From: Tritrichomonas musculus
Lineage: Eukaryota > Parabasalia > Tritrichomonadida > Tritrichomonadidae
Direction of reading: 5' to 3'
Length of the DNA stretch: 64,000 bases
Assembly (NCBI GenBank): GCA_039105265.1
Contig: JAPFFF010000022.1
Span: forward strand, 2,294,001 to 2,358,000
Position numbers and translations under genes: made by a program. Below the pieces are notes generated by a model. It was not told the origin of the DNA. It was given only the letters and a program-made list of their open reading frames with translations, and did no database searches. Shown in pieces: positions 1 to 9,682 of this stretch; positions within the stretch are counted from its first letter, which is position 1; each line of letters opens with the position of its first letter.

Positions 1-10
1 CTTACGCACA

Positions 11-3000
11 ATGAGAAGCGTTAATACCAACTCAATGTGGAGTGTCAATGACAATGGTACGGTTTATACAGCAGCTCAGATCGAACGCATGGAACCAGAT
101 GAGAGGTATCAATTTGAATCATCACATCCAGAGTATATATTCACACGCAACGTTGATAATGAGATGGGAGTTAGCTGGACTGAAGTGAGGGACATGAATG
201 GTTCCATTCAAGCAGTCATTGATGTGAGAATAGCAGTTAGTACTGATGTTAGCAGTGATGAGATATCAATTCATAGTCCTGAGTCAAATATCACGATCAA
301 CTCACACGGCATCAGTATGCAGCAAGGTGATATCAACGCAACAGGACAGGATGAAGTACATGAGTTAGTTGCTAACGAACATAATGTTGTCGTATCAACT
401 CATGAGTTAACACCAACTACAGATGGCTCAGTTACAATTCCAAATACAACACTCACGTTGGCTGACATTGAACAGATGGTTTGGTATGAACGACGTAGGT
501 TAACCATTGAGAATCCAGCAATACGCTTCAGACCACATGTTCCAACGTTAAATGATGCTGATGAGGAGTATACTGAAGTATTATATAATAACAACGTCAT
601 TGGCGTGATTGATCGTAGACATCTCAATCAAGTATCAATAGATGATAATCACATAACCATTTCCAATCCACATACCAGTCTCGTACTCACTGATAGTGAC
701 ATAGCATGGGTACGTCAACATGATGAACAGCAGCAAACAATACGTCAAACATTACGTGGCTTCATATCAAACATCACTGATCGAATAGAACGCATCAACA
801 ACAACATTGAATGGTTATTAGATAATCCTAATTCAACTAACCGTATTATCGTTGGACGTGGTTCATCCATATTAATTCCAATCGTTGATGTGTTGTTATA
901 CATCCCTCGTTTGATTCACAAAGCAGGTGAAGAAACACTTGCATTACTTTCTGAAGTTGATAATGCAACATACTCCACTTATGATGATGGTCTTGATGCA
1001 ATCATTGAGTGGTGCACTGGCAATGGCATTGATATATCATTACCTGATGATACAAATGAGGCAATCTCATTAAACTCATGTGTAAACATATGTAAAGCAT
1101 TCAGAGATACCATCAAAGGTCCACTTGCATTGCTCGCGTATAAGATCAAAGATGTTGAAAGTAAATCATCAGGTCAGCTACCAAGTTCAGGTGAGTTTGA
1201 TGCAGTTGAAGGTTATCCTAATTACTACGTCAAGCATGATGACATAACAGTGTATACACCAACTGTTAGCAGTGAAACGAATGTTGATGATCCAGTTAAT
1301 GATCCAGTCATAATCATGAAGATAACACTACCAACCACACTCAAAAACAAACTCACTGCTGCTACCAAACCAGTTGATGTGTTTAAGATTCACTTACGCA
1401 ACATGTTATTATTCGATTGGCAAGGTAACATCTTAAATGACTTCATCATATCAGCTAAAGATGGTAAGTTCATCTGCCCAGAGTTGACACACAACGTAGC
1501 ACGTGATTGTTGCACATACTCAACACGCAAACGAGATGATCCTGAGATAATGTTTGCAACTGACTTCAACATTGAACCATACATACGCTTCTTGAATGGT
1601 GACATAGTGATTCACAACCTACTCTCATCAGATGCATTGGTATCATGCAAGCCAACCATCAAGTGTGACATCATAGATGCAACTAATGCATTGAAGTTAC
1701 AACGCTCTGACACATATTACTTCTATCGACCATCAATGATTGACTATGATGAACATGTTAAGTACACTGACATGTTTGCGAATGAACAACTTGAGTATGA
1801 ATGTGAGTGCTATCGAATGGTGTATAAGATACCATCAACGTATGACATACCAACCAACTTAACGTTCAAATTTAGTGAGTACTGCTTTGGCAACACATGG
1901 GCATTGACATGGGATGGTAACAAGTGGGTTGGTGACAGTATTCAAGGTAGGTTCCAAAGCAAGGTCATCAGCAAGTGTAAAACACGTGATCCTAAGGAAG
2001 ATAACTATGGTTCAACTGGTTGTATGGTTGCAGTCAAGCGTGATACGTTGAATTACAGAGCAATACCTGAAGACAAAACACGTGGCTTAGCATATTCACT
2101 ACTCAACACATGCCGCAATGATGGCAAGTATGAGGTACTGATTAAGTTGCTTGATGGTAGATTGGTTAATGCATCTGAGTATGAACTCAACATTGGCTAT
2201 TCATTTATACTCAATGGTGCAACGATGGATGGTTATGATTTGGTTGCAATGAGTTGTACATATAATAATTACTCAACATCAACACTCAAAGTAAGCGACA
2301 TTGAATTACTATACCTTGACTTGACGTTGCCACATCAAGAGCATACCATGAGGTTATCATTCACAGTCGGTGAAGTTCATAATAAAAATGATGTATATGA
2401 TAGAGGATACGTTGATTTAAGTGGAGCACTTGATACAGTCGAAAGAGTGGCATATGTATGGAGTAAGACACCCACTCAAACCAGCAATGATGATGGCTTA
2501 ACACCACGTGATATTGCATTATACCTTCGTCATGATTACACTGATCCTATTGATGAAGTTAATTGGGATCCATCTACAAATGCATTCGAATACATCATCA
2601 AGCAACAGTTCTATGAAGTGTCACCTAATCCAAACTCAGCTACAACACTATACACTGACTTCAACATTACATCATCGAAGATAATCACTGCTGACAATAT
2701 CACTACAATGAGATCTGACTTGAATCTCGTCACTAACAACGTTGATGTAGTATCGTATGATGTTAAGGAGGTGCAATCTAAGGTTGATGCACTTGGCTCG
2801 CAGATGACTGACCAACAAGCTAAGACTAAATACCTTGAGAAGGAAGTTGATAAGATTGATATGAAAGCTAATGTTGGTATTGCGTTAGGTGCTGTTGGCT
2901 GTGTGTTAGGTGCCACTGGCATAGGTGTTGCTGGTAAGGCATTATCATTTGCAACGAAGGGTGTTGGTTCAGCTGTCAAATCAGGTGGTCGTGAGTTAGT

Positions 3001-4963
3001 TAACACTATAACTAAAGCTAGTGATGTTGGAGCTGATGTATTGGATGACATGGTAGGTAAGCTGACTGATGAACTACCTGATATTGGCTCTGATATATTC
3101 TTCGGTGACTTAGTTAGTGGTGCTAAGACAGCAACGTTAAGTTCAACTCAAGCTGTCACTCAAGATGAAGCTCTTAATATTACAACTCAAGCTGTCACTC
3201 AAGATGAAGCGTTAAGTAGAATAGCTCAATGGTGTGATGAAGAATACATACCAGTAACAGAGATGAACTTCAGTGATGAACTCGATGATCCATCTAAAGT
3301 GGCAATGACATTGACATCAACAATGGACATGTGTAAACGATTCAGACATACACTCAAGCCTACCATCAAAGCACTGGCAAATGCAATCAGTGATGTATCT
3401 GTACAGATGGATGGATATGTTAACAAGAATGAGTTATCACGTAATGATACCATCGATGTTGTTGGCAAGGTTGATGGTAAAACGATTCAACTCATAGCTG
3501 AAGACACAATCACAAGTGGTGTACTTAAAGTCAAACTCATGGTTAGAACGATTAGCGAGTTCAATGACATTGACTATGATGAACAATATGTTACAATCAA
3601 CATTGTGGATGATGCAATAGCTGAGTTCATTGGTACAGATACATTTCCAACGGCAACGATGAGTGGCAACATCATTACGATTAACAACCCACACAACGTA
3701 CAGGTCACAAGCATAACTGTTAAAGAAAACACATCGGTTAGACAATTGACACTCACAACGAATGATTTAGCATATACATGTGACATTGAAGCAGTGAATA
3801 AAAGCATTGATTCATTACGTGCTCAACTTGAGTTGAACGATGAGTCACTTGCTAAAACGTTGAATGACTTTCCAACTGTTGATGAAGTTAACACAGCATT
3901 GGATAAGGTTAAGAATGATGCTGCAAGCAAATATGCATTGAAGAGTGAGATACCAACAACGATTGATCTTAGTGATTATTCAACAACGACTGAATGTGAT
4001 GCTAAATACGTTCATCATGATAGTATCATTCCGAGTACAGACACAACTACTACTGCATTCACTGATGATGATATTCTATCAGCGTTGAACACTGTTAATC
4101 GTATCAATAACGCACAGTTCTGGTATCGATCGGGTGGTAACGTGATAAGACCGAAGTCTGGTGATTACGTTCGATGTATGTTCTATGCAGAGCAACTCAG
4201 GTTCACTAACGATTCAACTAGATACGTCAACGATCTCGCGTTGAGTACTGAAACTGTAAACAACGATACTTCACTAGCAACATCAGCATTCGTACATAAA
4301 TGTGTTGATGACGCGGTTGCTGACATTGATTTAACTAATTATGCATTGAAGAGTGAGTTACCAACCAATCATGTTACGACATCACAGTTAACGTCAACAT
4401 TGAATGAGTACATGTTGAAGAGTGATATGCCAGATGATTATGTTACTATAGATGATCTCGATGGTTATGCATTGAAGAGTGAGTTACCAAACATTGATGT
4501 TAGCAATGTCAGAGCATATGACGATCTATCATATTGTTCTACTGATAAGACATCGTTGACGATAGGTGTTACTGGAACTTTAAAATTGCCATCGATTCTC
4601 CCTTTCATTGAAGGTGCACATATTGTAGTCGATGCTGTATTTGATGATGGTACTGAACATCTTGACTTCATATTCAAAACCAATTCCAGTACCAGTGATA
4701 CGCATACAATGATTTACAACGTGAATGGAACTGAAGCTGTAATTAGATATCAAGACTACACGATAAACTGGAATAGCGCTACTGGTGAGTTCACTATCAA
4801 AGGTTTCGTGAAACATAAAGGTAAGAACCCATTAGAATATAGAAACTTACGTGCTGATACCGGTGATCATCATGATTCGTTGGCATTGAATAGCCAAATC
4901 GAACAACTATGGAGTTACATCACAGCGTTAGAAACACGATTAGCTGCATTGGAATCGACGTAA
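11..4963 (+). CDS. Giant fibre-like virion surface protein of element A/D
   Basis: A 1650-residue protein without recognisable enzyme motifs, probably a spike or fibre of the Polinton particle. Two related modules of the type WC-x(n)-FRDTIKPxxxLA lie near residues 331-385 and 1070-1125, indicating internal duplication. Between them is a large beta-rich region (about 440-860) with the WDGNKWVGDSIQG motif, then a coiled-coil-like stretch and a glycine-rich hydrophobic segment (about 953-985). The C-terminal third carries YALKSELP-type repeats (near 1310, 1443 and 1485), a pattern common in trimeric phage and viral tail fibres, and ends in a short coiled coil. The 789-aa protein of element E is a close relative. 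The frame is open to the window edge, so the start at 11 is only the first visible ATG. Confidence 0.65.
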   Translation: MRSVNTNSMWSVNDNGTVYTAAQIERMEPDERYQFESSHPEYIFTRNVDNEMGVSWTEVRDMNGSIQAVIDVRIAVSTDVSSDEISIHSPESNITINSHGISMQQGDINATGQDEVHELVANEHNVVVSTHELTPTTDGSVTIPNTTLTLADIEQMVWYERRRLTIENPAIRFRPHVPTLNDADEEYTEVLYNNNVIGVIDRRHLNQVSIDDNHITISNPHTSLVLTDSDIAWVRQHDEQQQTIRQTLRGFISNITDRIERINNNIEWLLDNPNSTNRIIVGRGSSILIPIVDVLLYIPRLIHKAGEETLALLSEVDNATYSTYDDGLDAIIEWCTGNGIDISLPDDTNEAISLNSCVNICKAFRDTIKGPLALLAYKIKDVESKSSGQLPSSGEFDAVEGYPNYYVKHDDITVYTPTVSSETNVDDPVNDPVIIMKITLPTTLKNKLTAATKPVDVFKIHLRNMLLFDWQGNILNDFIISAKDGKFICPELTHNVARDCCTYSTRKRDDPEIMFATDFNIEPYIRFLNGDIVIHNLLSSDALVSCKPTIKCDIIDATNALKLQRSDTYYFYRPSMIDYDEHVKYTDMFANEQLEYECECYRMVYKIPSTYDIPTNLTFKFSEYCFGNTWALTWDGNKWVGDSIQGRFQSKVISKCKTRDPKEDNYGSTGCMVAVKRDTLNYRAIPEDKTRGLAYSLLNTCRNDGKYEVLIKLLDGRLVNASEYELNIGYSFILNGATMDGYDLVAMSCTYNNYSTSTLKVSDIELLYLDLTLPHQEHTMRLSFTVGEVHNKNDVYDRGYVDLSGALDTVERVAYVWSKTPTQTSNDDGLTPRDIALYLRHDYTDPIDEVNWDPSTNAFEYIIKQQFYEVSPNPNSATTLYTDFNITSSKIITADNITTMRSDLNLVTNNVDVVSYDVKEVQSKVDALGSQMTDQQAKTKYLEKEVDKIDMKANVGIALGAVGCVLGATGIGVAGKALSFATKGVGSAVKSGGRELVNTITKASDVGADVLDDMVGKLTDELPDIGSDIFFGDLVSGAKTATLSSTQAVTQDEALNITTQAVTQDEALSRIAQWCDEEYIPVTEMNFSDELDDPSKVAMTLTSTMDMCKRFRHTLKPTIKALANAISDVSVQMDGYVNKNELSRNDTIDVVGKVDGKTIQLIAEDTITSGVLKVKLMVRTISEFNDIDYDEQYVTINIVDDAIAEFIGTDTFPTATMSGNIITINNPHNVQVTSITVKENTSVRQLTLTTNDLAYTCDIEAVNKSIDSLRAQLELNDESLAKTLNDFPTVDEVNTALDKVKNDAASKYALKSEIPTTIDLSDYSTTTECDAKYVHHDSIIPSTDTTTTAFTDDDILSALNTVNRINNAQFWYRSGGNVIRPKSGDYVRCMFYAEQLRFTNDSTRYVNDLALSTETVNNDTSLATSAFVHKCVDDAVADIDLTNYALKSELPTNHVTTSQLTSTLNEYMLKSDMPDDYVTIDDLDGYALKSELPNIDVSNVRAYDDLSYCSTDKTSLTIGVTGTLKLPSILPFIEGAHIVVDAVFDDGTEHLDFIFKTNSSTSDTHTMIYNVNGTEAVIRYQDYTINWNSATGEFTIKGFVKHKGKNPLEYRNLRADTGDHHDSLALNSQIEQLWSYITALETRLAALEST

Positions 4964-4980
4964 AAATAACTCCTATGTTT

Positions 4981-5502
4981 TTATACAACAACATACTTCA
5001 AACATAAGTGATAAACATTAACGAGATTATTGAACTCTTTATTGTAGACCTGTTTGAAGTCAGTAACAATCTCACCATTATCTTTGATTATCTTAATGGC
5101 GTCTACCTTTTGAATGGGTGATGCTTTACCTACACAACAACCAGGGTTGTCATCGACATATATCTCAACCTCACCATGAGTGACTGCCTTGATGATTGCT
5201 GCTAATGCTTGCTGTGGTACGATGATAGTGCGCTTACTGATGAGATTGCTGATCAATGCTTTGTCATTGTCAAGTAGTATCTTAGCATACGTTTCAAGTA
5301 TGAGTACCTTAACATCAACATCAATACTATCATGTGGTGTATCAAGTTGAATATCACGTGTGATAACGATATCTTCTTTACCATCATCACGCTTGTTGAT
5401 GAATATGTTGTTGTTAATATTGTTGTTTGATTGTGCTGCAGCTGCTGGCTCAAGACTGACGTTTGCATTTACACCATTGTTTAGTGGTCGCTTCTTAATC
5501 AT
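4981..5502 (-). CDS. Conserved small Polinton protein (family with 22583 and 46312 genes)
   Basis: A 173-aa protein of unknown function. The N-terminal 40 residues are low complexity (Ala and Asn runs). The C-terminal 100 residues align by eye with the 168-aa protein of element F and the C-terminal part of the element C protein: all share a LET-type helix, an AxIIK-like helix, a VExxxDxxxGC turn, an IxKI(I/L)xxK strand and a YxxxLK(Y/M)xV ending. It converges on the fibre gene with a 17-bp gap. The start is preceded by TTCAAATG, the start context used throughout this block. A virion or regulatory role is possible, but nothing in the sequence decides it. Confidence 0.6.
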   Translation of the reverse strand: MIKKRPLNNGVNANVSLEPAAAAQSNNNINNNIFINKRDDGKEDIVITRDIQLDTPHDSIDVDVKVLILETYAKILLDNDKALISNLISKRTIIVPQQALAAIIKAVTHGEVEIYVDDNPGCCVGKASPIQKVDAIKIIKDNGEIVTDFKQVYNKEFNNLVNVYHLCLKYVVV

Positions 5503-5567
5503 TTGAATTAAACAAAAACATTTTTACACAATCTGTTAAGTTAATATACTCATGATGTTTCGTTAAG

Positions 5568-5756
5568 TTAATATGAGTTGACATCATCTTTATACAGTAT
5601 TAATTGCTTTGCATTAACCTTATTAGCTTTCCCATCAACTGCTGATAGGTTCTCTTTATGATGTGTAGCTGGGTGCTTGAACTTAGGTTGTGTGATGGGT
5701 TGTTGCTTAGTTACATGTTGTTTGTACGACATGACTTGAACACTATGTGATGACAT
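5568..5756 (-). CDS. Small basic hypothetical protein
   Basis: 62 residues, rich in Lys, His and Gln, no recognised domain. The ATG at 5756 was chosen over an upstream TTG because it sits in the TTCAAATG context shared by the neighbouring genes. It lies between the conserved 173-aa gene and the capsid gene, on the same strand, so it may be a small virion component. Being short and low in complexity, it could also be spurious. Confidence 0.4.
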   Translation of the reverse strand: MSSHSVQVMSYKQHVTKQQPITQPKFKHPATHHKENLSAVDGKANKVNAKQLILYKDDVNSY

Positions 5757-5815
5757 TTGAATCAAAGCAAACAGTGATTAATGTTAAAAATGATGATGTG
5801 ATTTAGTTAATTCAT

Positions 5816-7432
5816 TTATCTGCTTGTAATGTCATATGAACCCATCTCAACAACAGGTGGCATACCATTGGGTTGAACATGAATTGATATAACGGTGTCT
5901 TGTAACAATGCCATTAATGGTGGTGTTGTGTTGTTGATATATGCGTTTGCTACATCACCATTGTTATTAATATTACGTACTTGAGCTGGTAAGTCACATA
6001 CTATTTCATATGTAATTGGCGTGTTTGATGTTTGACCTTGTTGGAAGGTGTTATCTGTCTCAGTTGGTAACCCAATGAAGAATGATGTACGATCATAGCT
6101 GACTCTACCAATTGATTCATCATAAGGTCGTGTATTAACTAATGATTGAACGACCTCTTTATTAAAACCTGTTTGTTCACCGTTAACATTCATAGCGTTC
6201 TGACATAGTTCAATGAACATTGGATCACTACCATTCGTTGCAAATGGAATGGTTGGTACTACGCCATAACCACCACATCGCAGTTGGAAGTTGGTAAACA
6301 GTGGATTCTTAAATACAGTATGATGTGTTGCATTAAATGGAAACAGAAAGAAGATTGAATCAACAAATCGTGGTGTGATTGTTTGAGTTGATGAACAATG
6401 GCCAGCAGCTAGTTGCTTACTCATCGTTGTGAATGTGAGTATCTGCGTTGGAAAGATGAGTTCCTGTTGCGTGTAACGTTGAACAAGCGCTTGATATATA
6501 TCGTTGTCAATGCCGAAGTTAGGTATGACACTATAGCAATCAGTAACTTCATATGTTCGACTTGGTGTGAATATAGTGTTACCTACAACGAGCTTATGCG
6601 CATCATTACCGTCTTTTCTAATCCATATAGTGCATTGACTGCCAGCTTGAGTAAACTCATTAGTGATTGGTGGTAATTCAGTTAGCAATTTGTAGTTGTG
6701 TACATCATTAATCAACTCATCTGATATACCAACTGGACAATATACAAGACCTTGTATACCAAACATAATCTTGAGTTCAAGCTTACCAGCGAATGCAGGT
6801 AGATATTTAATGTTGCTCAATGGTAAGAACCTTCGCAAGTCAATCTTAAGTGGTATGGTAATGTTATTGATTGCATTACCACCATTAGTAAGTTTAACGA
6901 AGAAACCACAACGTGCTTGATCAAATTTGCGTTTGAATATATCCTTATGACGGGCTTTAGAATAGACATCACCTCGTTTACTTGCTTCGTTATCACCACA
7001 TGCAGTTAAGAATGATTCTTCTGGACCGAAGTTTTGAGTGTATATTGATATGCCATTAGCAAGGATCTCATACTTTTCAACAGCATCCATTGCATCTTTA
7101 AAACCAACCCATATACCATTAAAAGCATGGCCATCAACATTACTTAAGTCAGCTTGTAATGCAGTCGATAACGCACCACTAAGTCTCATATTCGCTTTGA
7201 TGAAGCCATTATATATATCTGCAGTGTTATCACATGTTGGACTGATAATGAATGTGGTGAATGACCCTGCATGGATAGGTGCAGATGGACTGTATGAAGC
7301 TTGTGCATCAATGACGTACTTCTTATTGGTATCTGACATGGCGATTGCATTATCAACTACATCAAAGTAGCTTGCAACTTGAGTGTTAACTTCAGCTGAT
7401 GTCTTGTGTAGGACTTCTGCGTTGAATGTCAT
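5816..7432 (-). CDS. Major capsid protein, double-jelly-roll type (element A/D)
   Basis: 538 residues. The opening has the look of Polinton double-jelly-roll capsid proteins: an N-terminal arm, then SYSPSAPIHAGSFTTFIISP, strands describing an imposed-boundary protein rather than an enzyme, a YEILANGISIYTQNFGPEES stretch, a basic patch (KRKFDQARCGFF), and IPLKIDLRRFLPLSNIKYLP followed by KLELKIMFGIQG, the stretch most like the capsid proteins of virophages and Polintons. The element C capsid gene has the same order of signals (LFVGLKSSNQLFDRLEILHN, then VPFDDLLALQAF). Length matches the family's 500-650 residues. Transcribed with the ATPase and integrase block. Role is established for the family; assignment is by pattern. 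Confidence 0.72.
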   Translation of the reverse strand: MTFNAEVLHKTSAEVNTQVASYFDVVDNAIAMSDTNKKYVIDAQASYSPSAPIHAGSFTTFIISPTCDNTADIYNGFIKANMRLSGALSTALQADLSNVDGHAFNGIWVGFKDAMDAVEKYEILANGISIYTQNFGPEESFLTACGDNEASKRGDVYSKARHKDIFKRKFDQARCGFFVKLTNGGNAINNITIPLKIDLRRFLPLSNIKYLPAFAGKLELKIMFGIQGLVYCPVGISDELINDVHNYKLLTELPPITNEFTQAGSQCTIWIRKDGNDAHKLVVGNTIFTPSRTYEVTDCYSVIPNFGIDNDIYQALVQRYTQQELIFPTQILTFTTMSKQLAAGHCSSTQTITPRFVDSIFFLFPFNATHHTVFKNPLFTNFQLRCGGYGVVPTIPFATNGSDPMFIELCQNAMNVNGEQTGFNKEVVQSLVNTRPYDESIGRVSYDRTSFFIGLPTETDNTFQQGQTSNTPITYEIVCDLPAQVRNINNNGDVANAYINNTTPPLMALLQDTVISIHVQPNGMPPVVEMGSYDITSR

Positions 7433-7467
7433 TTGGATGTATTAAAAATACGAATGTATTACATAAG

Positions 7468-8136
7468 CTATCGTCGAATGCGCGATCTAAACGATGGTGT
7501 TGATTCAATGACATCAGGTGGTTCTTGTGGTGGGTCATGAGATGGATCATGTGGTGATTCATGTGGTGGGTCATGTATATCATCAGTTGGTAATAGATCA
7601 GGTACGTACTTACTTCTTATGCGTGGCTTTGATAATTCTTTATTAACGACATGTTTAATGTATTGTTTTTGTTCACGCTTGAAGCGATCATTACGTAGCT
7701 CTTCACCTAATGAACGTAGCTGTTCAAGTATCTCTAAGTTAATGGTTGTATCATGTGTGGCAACTTGATGTGGTGGTGATGTTGTATGTTGTGTTGAATG
7801 TTGCTTGTCTCTATTAGGTATGTGTGTTGGTGTATGCATAGGTTGTGCTTCCTCATATTGTGATGGTGGTTCATCATTGGAGTTACTGACTTTGCCAGCA
7901 GCTACATCTCTGATGCAGTTATCACTTGAGTTAACATTGGAGTTATCACTTGATTCAAGCATACCATTGAGGTTGTCTGATGATTTATCTCTATGAATGA
8001 GTGGTTGCTTTCGTTGTTTAACAATGTACTTACCCTCTTTCTTAGTAGGGAACACTTCATATTGTTCATCATCAATGCCTTGCAACCAACGTTGAATGAT
8101 TTGATTGCGCTTCATGCCAGTAACATATTTGGACAT
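7468..8136 (-). CDS. Hypothetical proline/histidine-rich protein
   Basis: 222 residues from the ATG at 8136, which has the TTCAAATG context and is preferred to an ATG 27 bases upstream. An N-terminal folded-looking part (about 1-55, with a KYIVKQRK strand) is followed by a Ser/Asn/Pro-rich linker, a helical segment near 135-175 and a C-terminal run of PHD/PHE/PPD repeats. No family recognised. Position between the capsid gene and the small virion-type genes suggests a scaffold or internal virion protein, which is inference only. Confidence 0.5.
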   Translation of the reverse strand: MSKYVTGMKRNQIIQRWLQGIDDEQYEVFPTKKEGKYIVKQRKQPLIHRDKSSDNLNGMLESSDNSNVNSSDNCIRDVAAGKVSNSNDEPPSQYEEAQPMHTPTHIPNRDKQHSTQHTTSPPHQVATHDTTINLEILEQLRSLGEELRNDRFKREQKQYIKHVVNKELSKPRIRSKYVPDLLPTDDIHDPPHESPHDPSHDPPQEPPDVIESTPSFRSRIRR

Positions 8137-8169
8137 TTGAAATACACAAAAATAAAAAGTCAATAATGT

Positions 8170-8385
8170 TCACTTACGTGATGATTTGCGTTTATTACTT
8201 GACTTTGATTTGCGACTATTACTTGACTTTATATATGGTGCGGTTACATCATGTGTGTTAGTATTAGCATAATATTGTTTGGTATTTGATCTAGGTCTAG
8301 TTACTTCATTATACATCGTACCAGGTCCAGATACGATAACTGAATTGTTCGATCTATATGCATTAGTTCTTGTGTTGAAACTCAT
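8170..8385 (-). CDS. Small Ser/Arg/Lys-rich basic protein
   Basis: 71 residues, Asn- and Ser-rich with a strongly basic C-terminus built of SSNSRKSKSSNKRKSSRK-like repeats. The composition resembles a small nucleic-acid-condensing virion protein, but no homology is claimed. Tightly packed between the 222-aa and 134-aa genes on the same strand. Confidence 0.45.
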   Translation of the reverse strand: MSFNTRTNAYRSNNSVIVSGPGTMYNEVTRPRSNTKQYYANTNTHDVTAPYIKSSNSRKSKSSNKRKSSRK

Positions 8386-8395
8386 TTACACCTCG

Positions 8396-8800
8396 TTAAA
8401 CACTTCTAAATGGTACTGCGTTGTGTGTTCTCTTACGTGAGTCAGCTGCTGCTTGTGCTGATGGCGATCCACTTGGTTTCAACTCACCACGTGCAAACTG
8501 TTCACTGATTTTAACTAGCTTATCTGTGACTGACCCCTTTGGCATGTGACTGAATATATTGGCACCTGCTGTAGTGATTGCACCTAACGTTGGATTGAAT
8601 GCTGTTGCAAATGGTGTGATAGCATGTAGTATATTGCCAACTGCTTTAGGATTGTTCATAGCATAGTTCTTTGCACCAACCAATCCCTTCTTAGTAGCGT
8701 TCCATATGCGGTGTGCTACGTTCTTTGCACCAGTCAATCCTTGATGAATATCGCTTTTTAATCTGTTCCATCCACTGGTAATGAAATTTTTGAATCCCAT
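8396..8800 (-). CDS. Small amphipathic virion-associated protein candidate
   Basis: 134 residues. The first 45 are basic amphipathic helices with Trp (SGWNRLKSD, AHRIWNATKKG), followed by an Ala/Gly-rich hydrophobic segment (about 55-85) and a polar tail. The style recalls minor virion proteins that coat or disrupt membranes, such as adenovirus pVI, and the 73-aa protein next to the capsid gene in element C (48432-48653). The resemblance is in composition and gene position, not a demonstrated alignment. Confidence 0.45.
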   Translation of the reverse strand: MGFKNFITSGWNRLKSDIHQGLTGAKNVAHRIWNATKKGLVGAKNYAMNNPKAVGNILHAITPFATAFNPTLGAITTAGANIFSHMPKGSVTDKLVKISEQFARGELKPSGSPSAQAAADSRKRTHNAVPFRSV

Positions 8801-8812
8801 GTTTGTAATTCA

Positions 8813-9676
8813 TTAAACTTCAAAGTGTGATTGATTGGATGTGATATTGATTATGAATTTATCGTGTTGGCCTTTATGATTGAGGTATGCTTCTGTAGTT
8901 GATTTAATGTCAAGATTGTTAGGTGTTTGCTGTAGCATTGATGTGAAATCCTCTTTACTGAAGCCACTATAGCATATGATGTCAGTAGCTAAACGTTTAA
9001 CGTTGAGATGAACGAATCGAAGTGTTTGCACTGCTATGATACAGGTTAAGTTGTAGTGACGTGTCTTAGTTAGTAAACGACATAGTTCACTGTTGCCATT
9101 CTTAAGTAGTGGTGATCCAGCTGCATCATCAAGAACCAGCAGTGTGTTGTATGGGTATGAAGCTGTTTGATATTTAACTAGCTTATTTGCTATGTATGCA
9201 ATCCTATCTTCAATCTCACTTAACGAATGCTTTGAAATGATTCTTGCCATCTCCTCATTGGTGTCAACCATTTTTGATAACACATGTTTAACCATAGCAT
9301 AGTACTTGAGCTTGCGTTTGAGATGACGCTTGAGATATGGTAATAGATGTTCTTCTTTGATGTATTCAATGGGTGTCTTAACGTTTTTGGATAGTACTTC
9401 AGCTGTCTTATCAAGTTTGCCCGACGTTGAACAGAAGATGATCTTACTATAGTATGGCTTAGCAAATAGTCGTTCAGTTATCATGATGTGTGACCATATC
9501 CAGAATGATTTACCAGCGCCCATCTTACCAATTAAAAAGTAGATACCATTTGATGAGAATGGATACTCTTCACTTAGTGGTTTAATCAATGCCATCTCAA
9601 TATCACGTTGGTTTTTACGTAACGACTCTTGAATAAGATGTTTAACTTCATTCATAACGTTTTTATGTTGACTCAT
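8813..9676 (-). CDS. Genome-packaging ATPase, FtsK/HerA (A32-like) type
   Basis: 287 residues. Walker A is GKMGAGKSF at about residues 51-59, Walker B is LLVLDDAAGS near 175-184, followed by a TKTRHYNLTCIIAVQT sensor-like strand, the classic arrangement of the A32/HerA packaging ATPases used by Polintons, virophages and giant viruses to pump DNA into capsids. Length is typical. It lies between the amphipathic-protein gene and the integrase gene, all on the minus strand, with 6-bp and 12-bp gaps. Start context is ATCAA-ATG for the neighbour; here the ATG follows a short AT stretch. Confidence 0.85.
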   Translation of the reverse strand: MSQHKNVMNEVKHLIQESLRKNQRDIEMALIKPLSEEYPFSSNGIYFLIGKMGAGKSFWIWSHIMITERLFAKPYYSKIIFCSTSGKLDKTAEVLSKNVKTPIEYIKEEHLLPYLKRHLKRKLKYYAMVKHVLSKMVDTNEEMARIISKHSLSEIEDRIAYIANKLVKYQTASYPYNTLLVLDDAAGSPLLKNGNSELCRLLTKTRHYNLTCIIAVQTLRFVHLNVKRLATDIICYSGFSKEDFTSMLQQTPNNLDIKSTTEAYLNHKGQHDKFIINITSNQSHFEV

Positions 9677-9682
9677 TTGATA

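Noticed and set aside
4964-4980. Terminator between fibre and conserved small-protein gene
   Set aside because: Only 17 bp without a hairpin; compact convergent spacing is usual in these elements.
7392-7583. Overlapping His/Met-rich frames opposite or alongside the proline-rich protein
   Set aside because: Shadow of the repeat-rich 3' end of the real gene in another frame.
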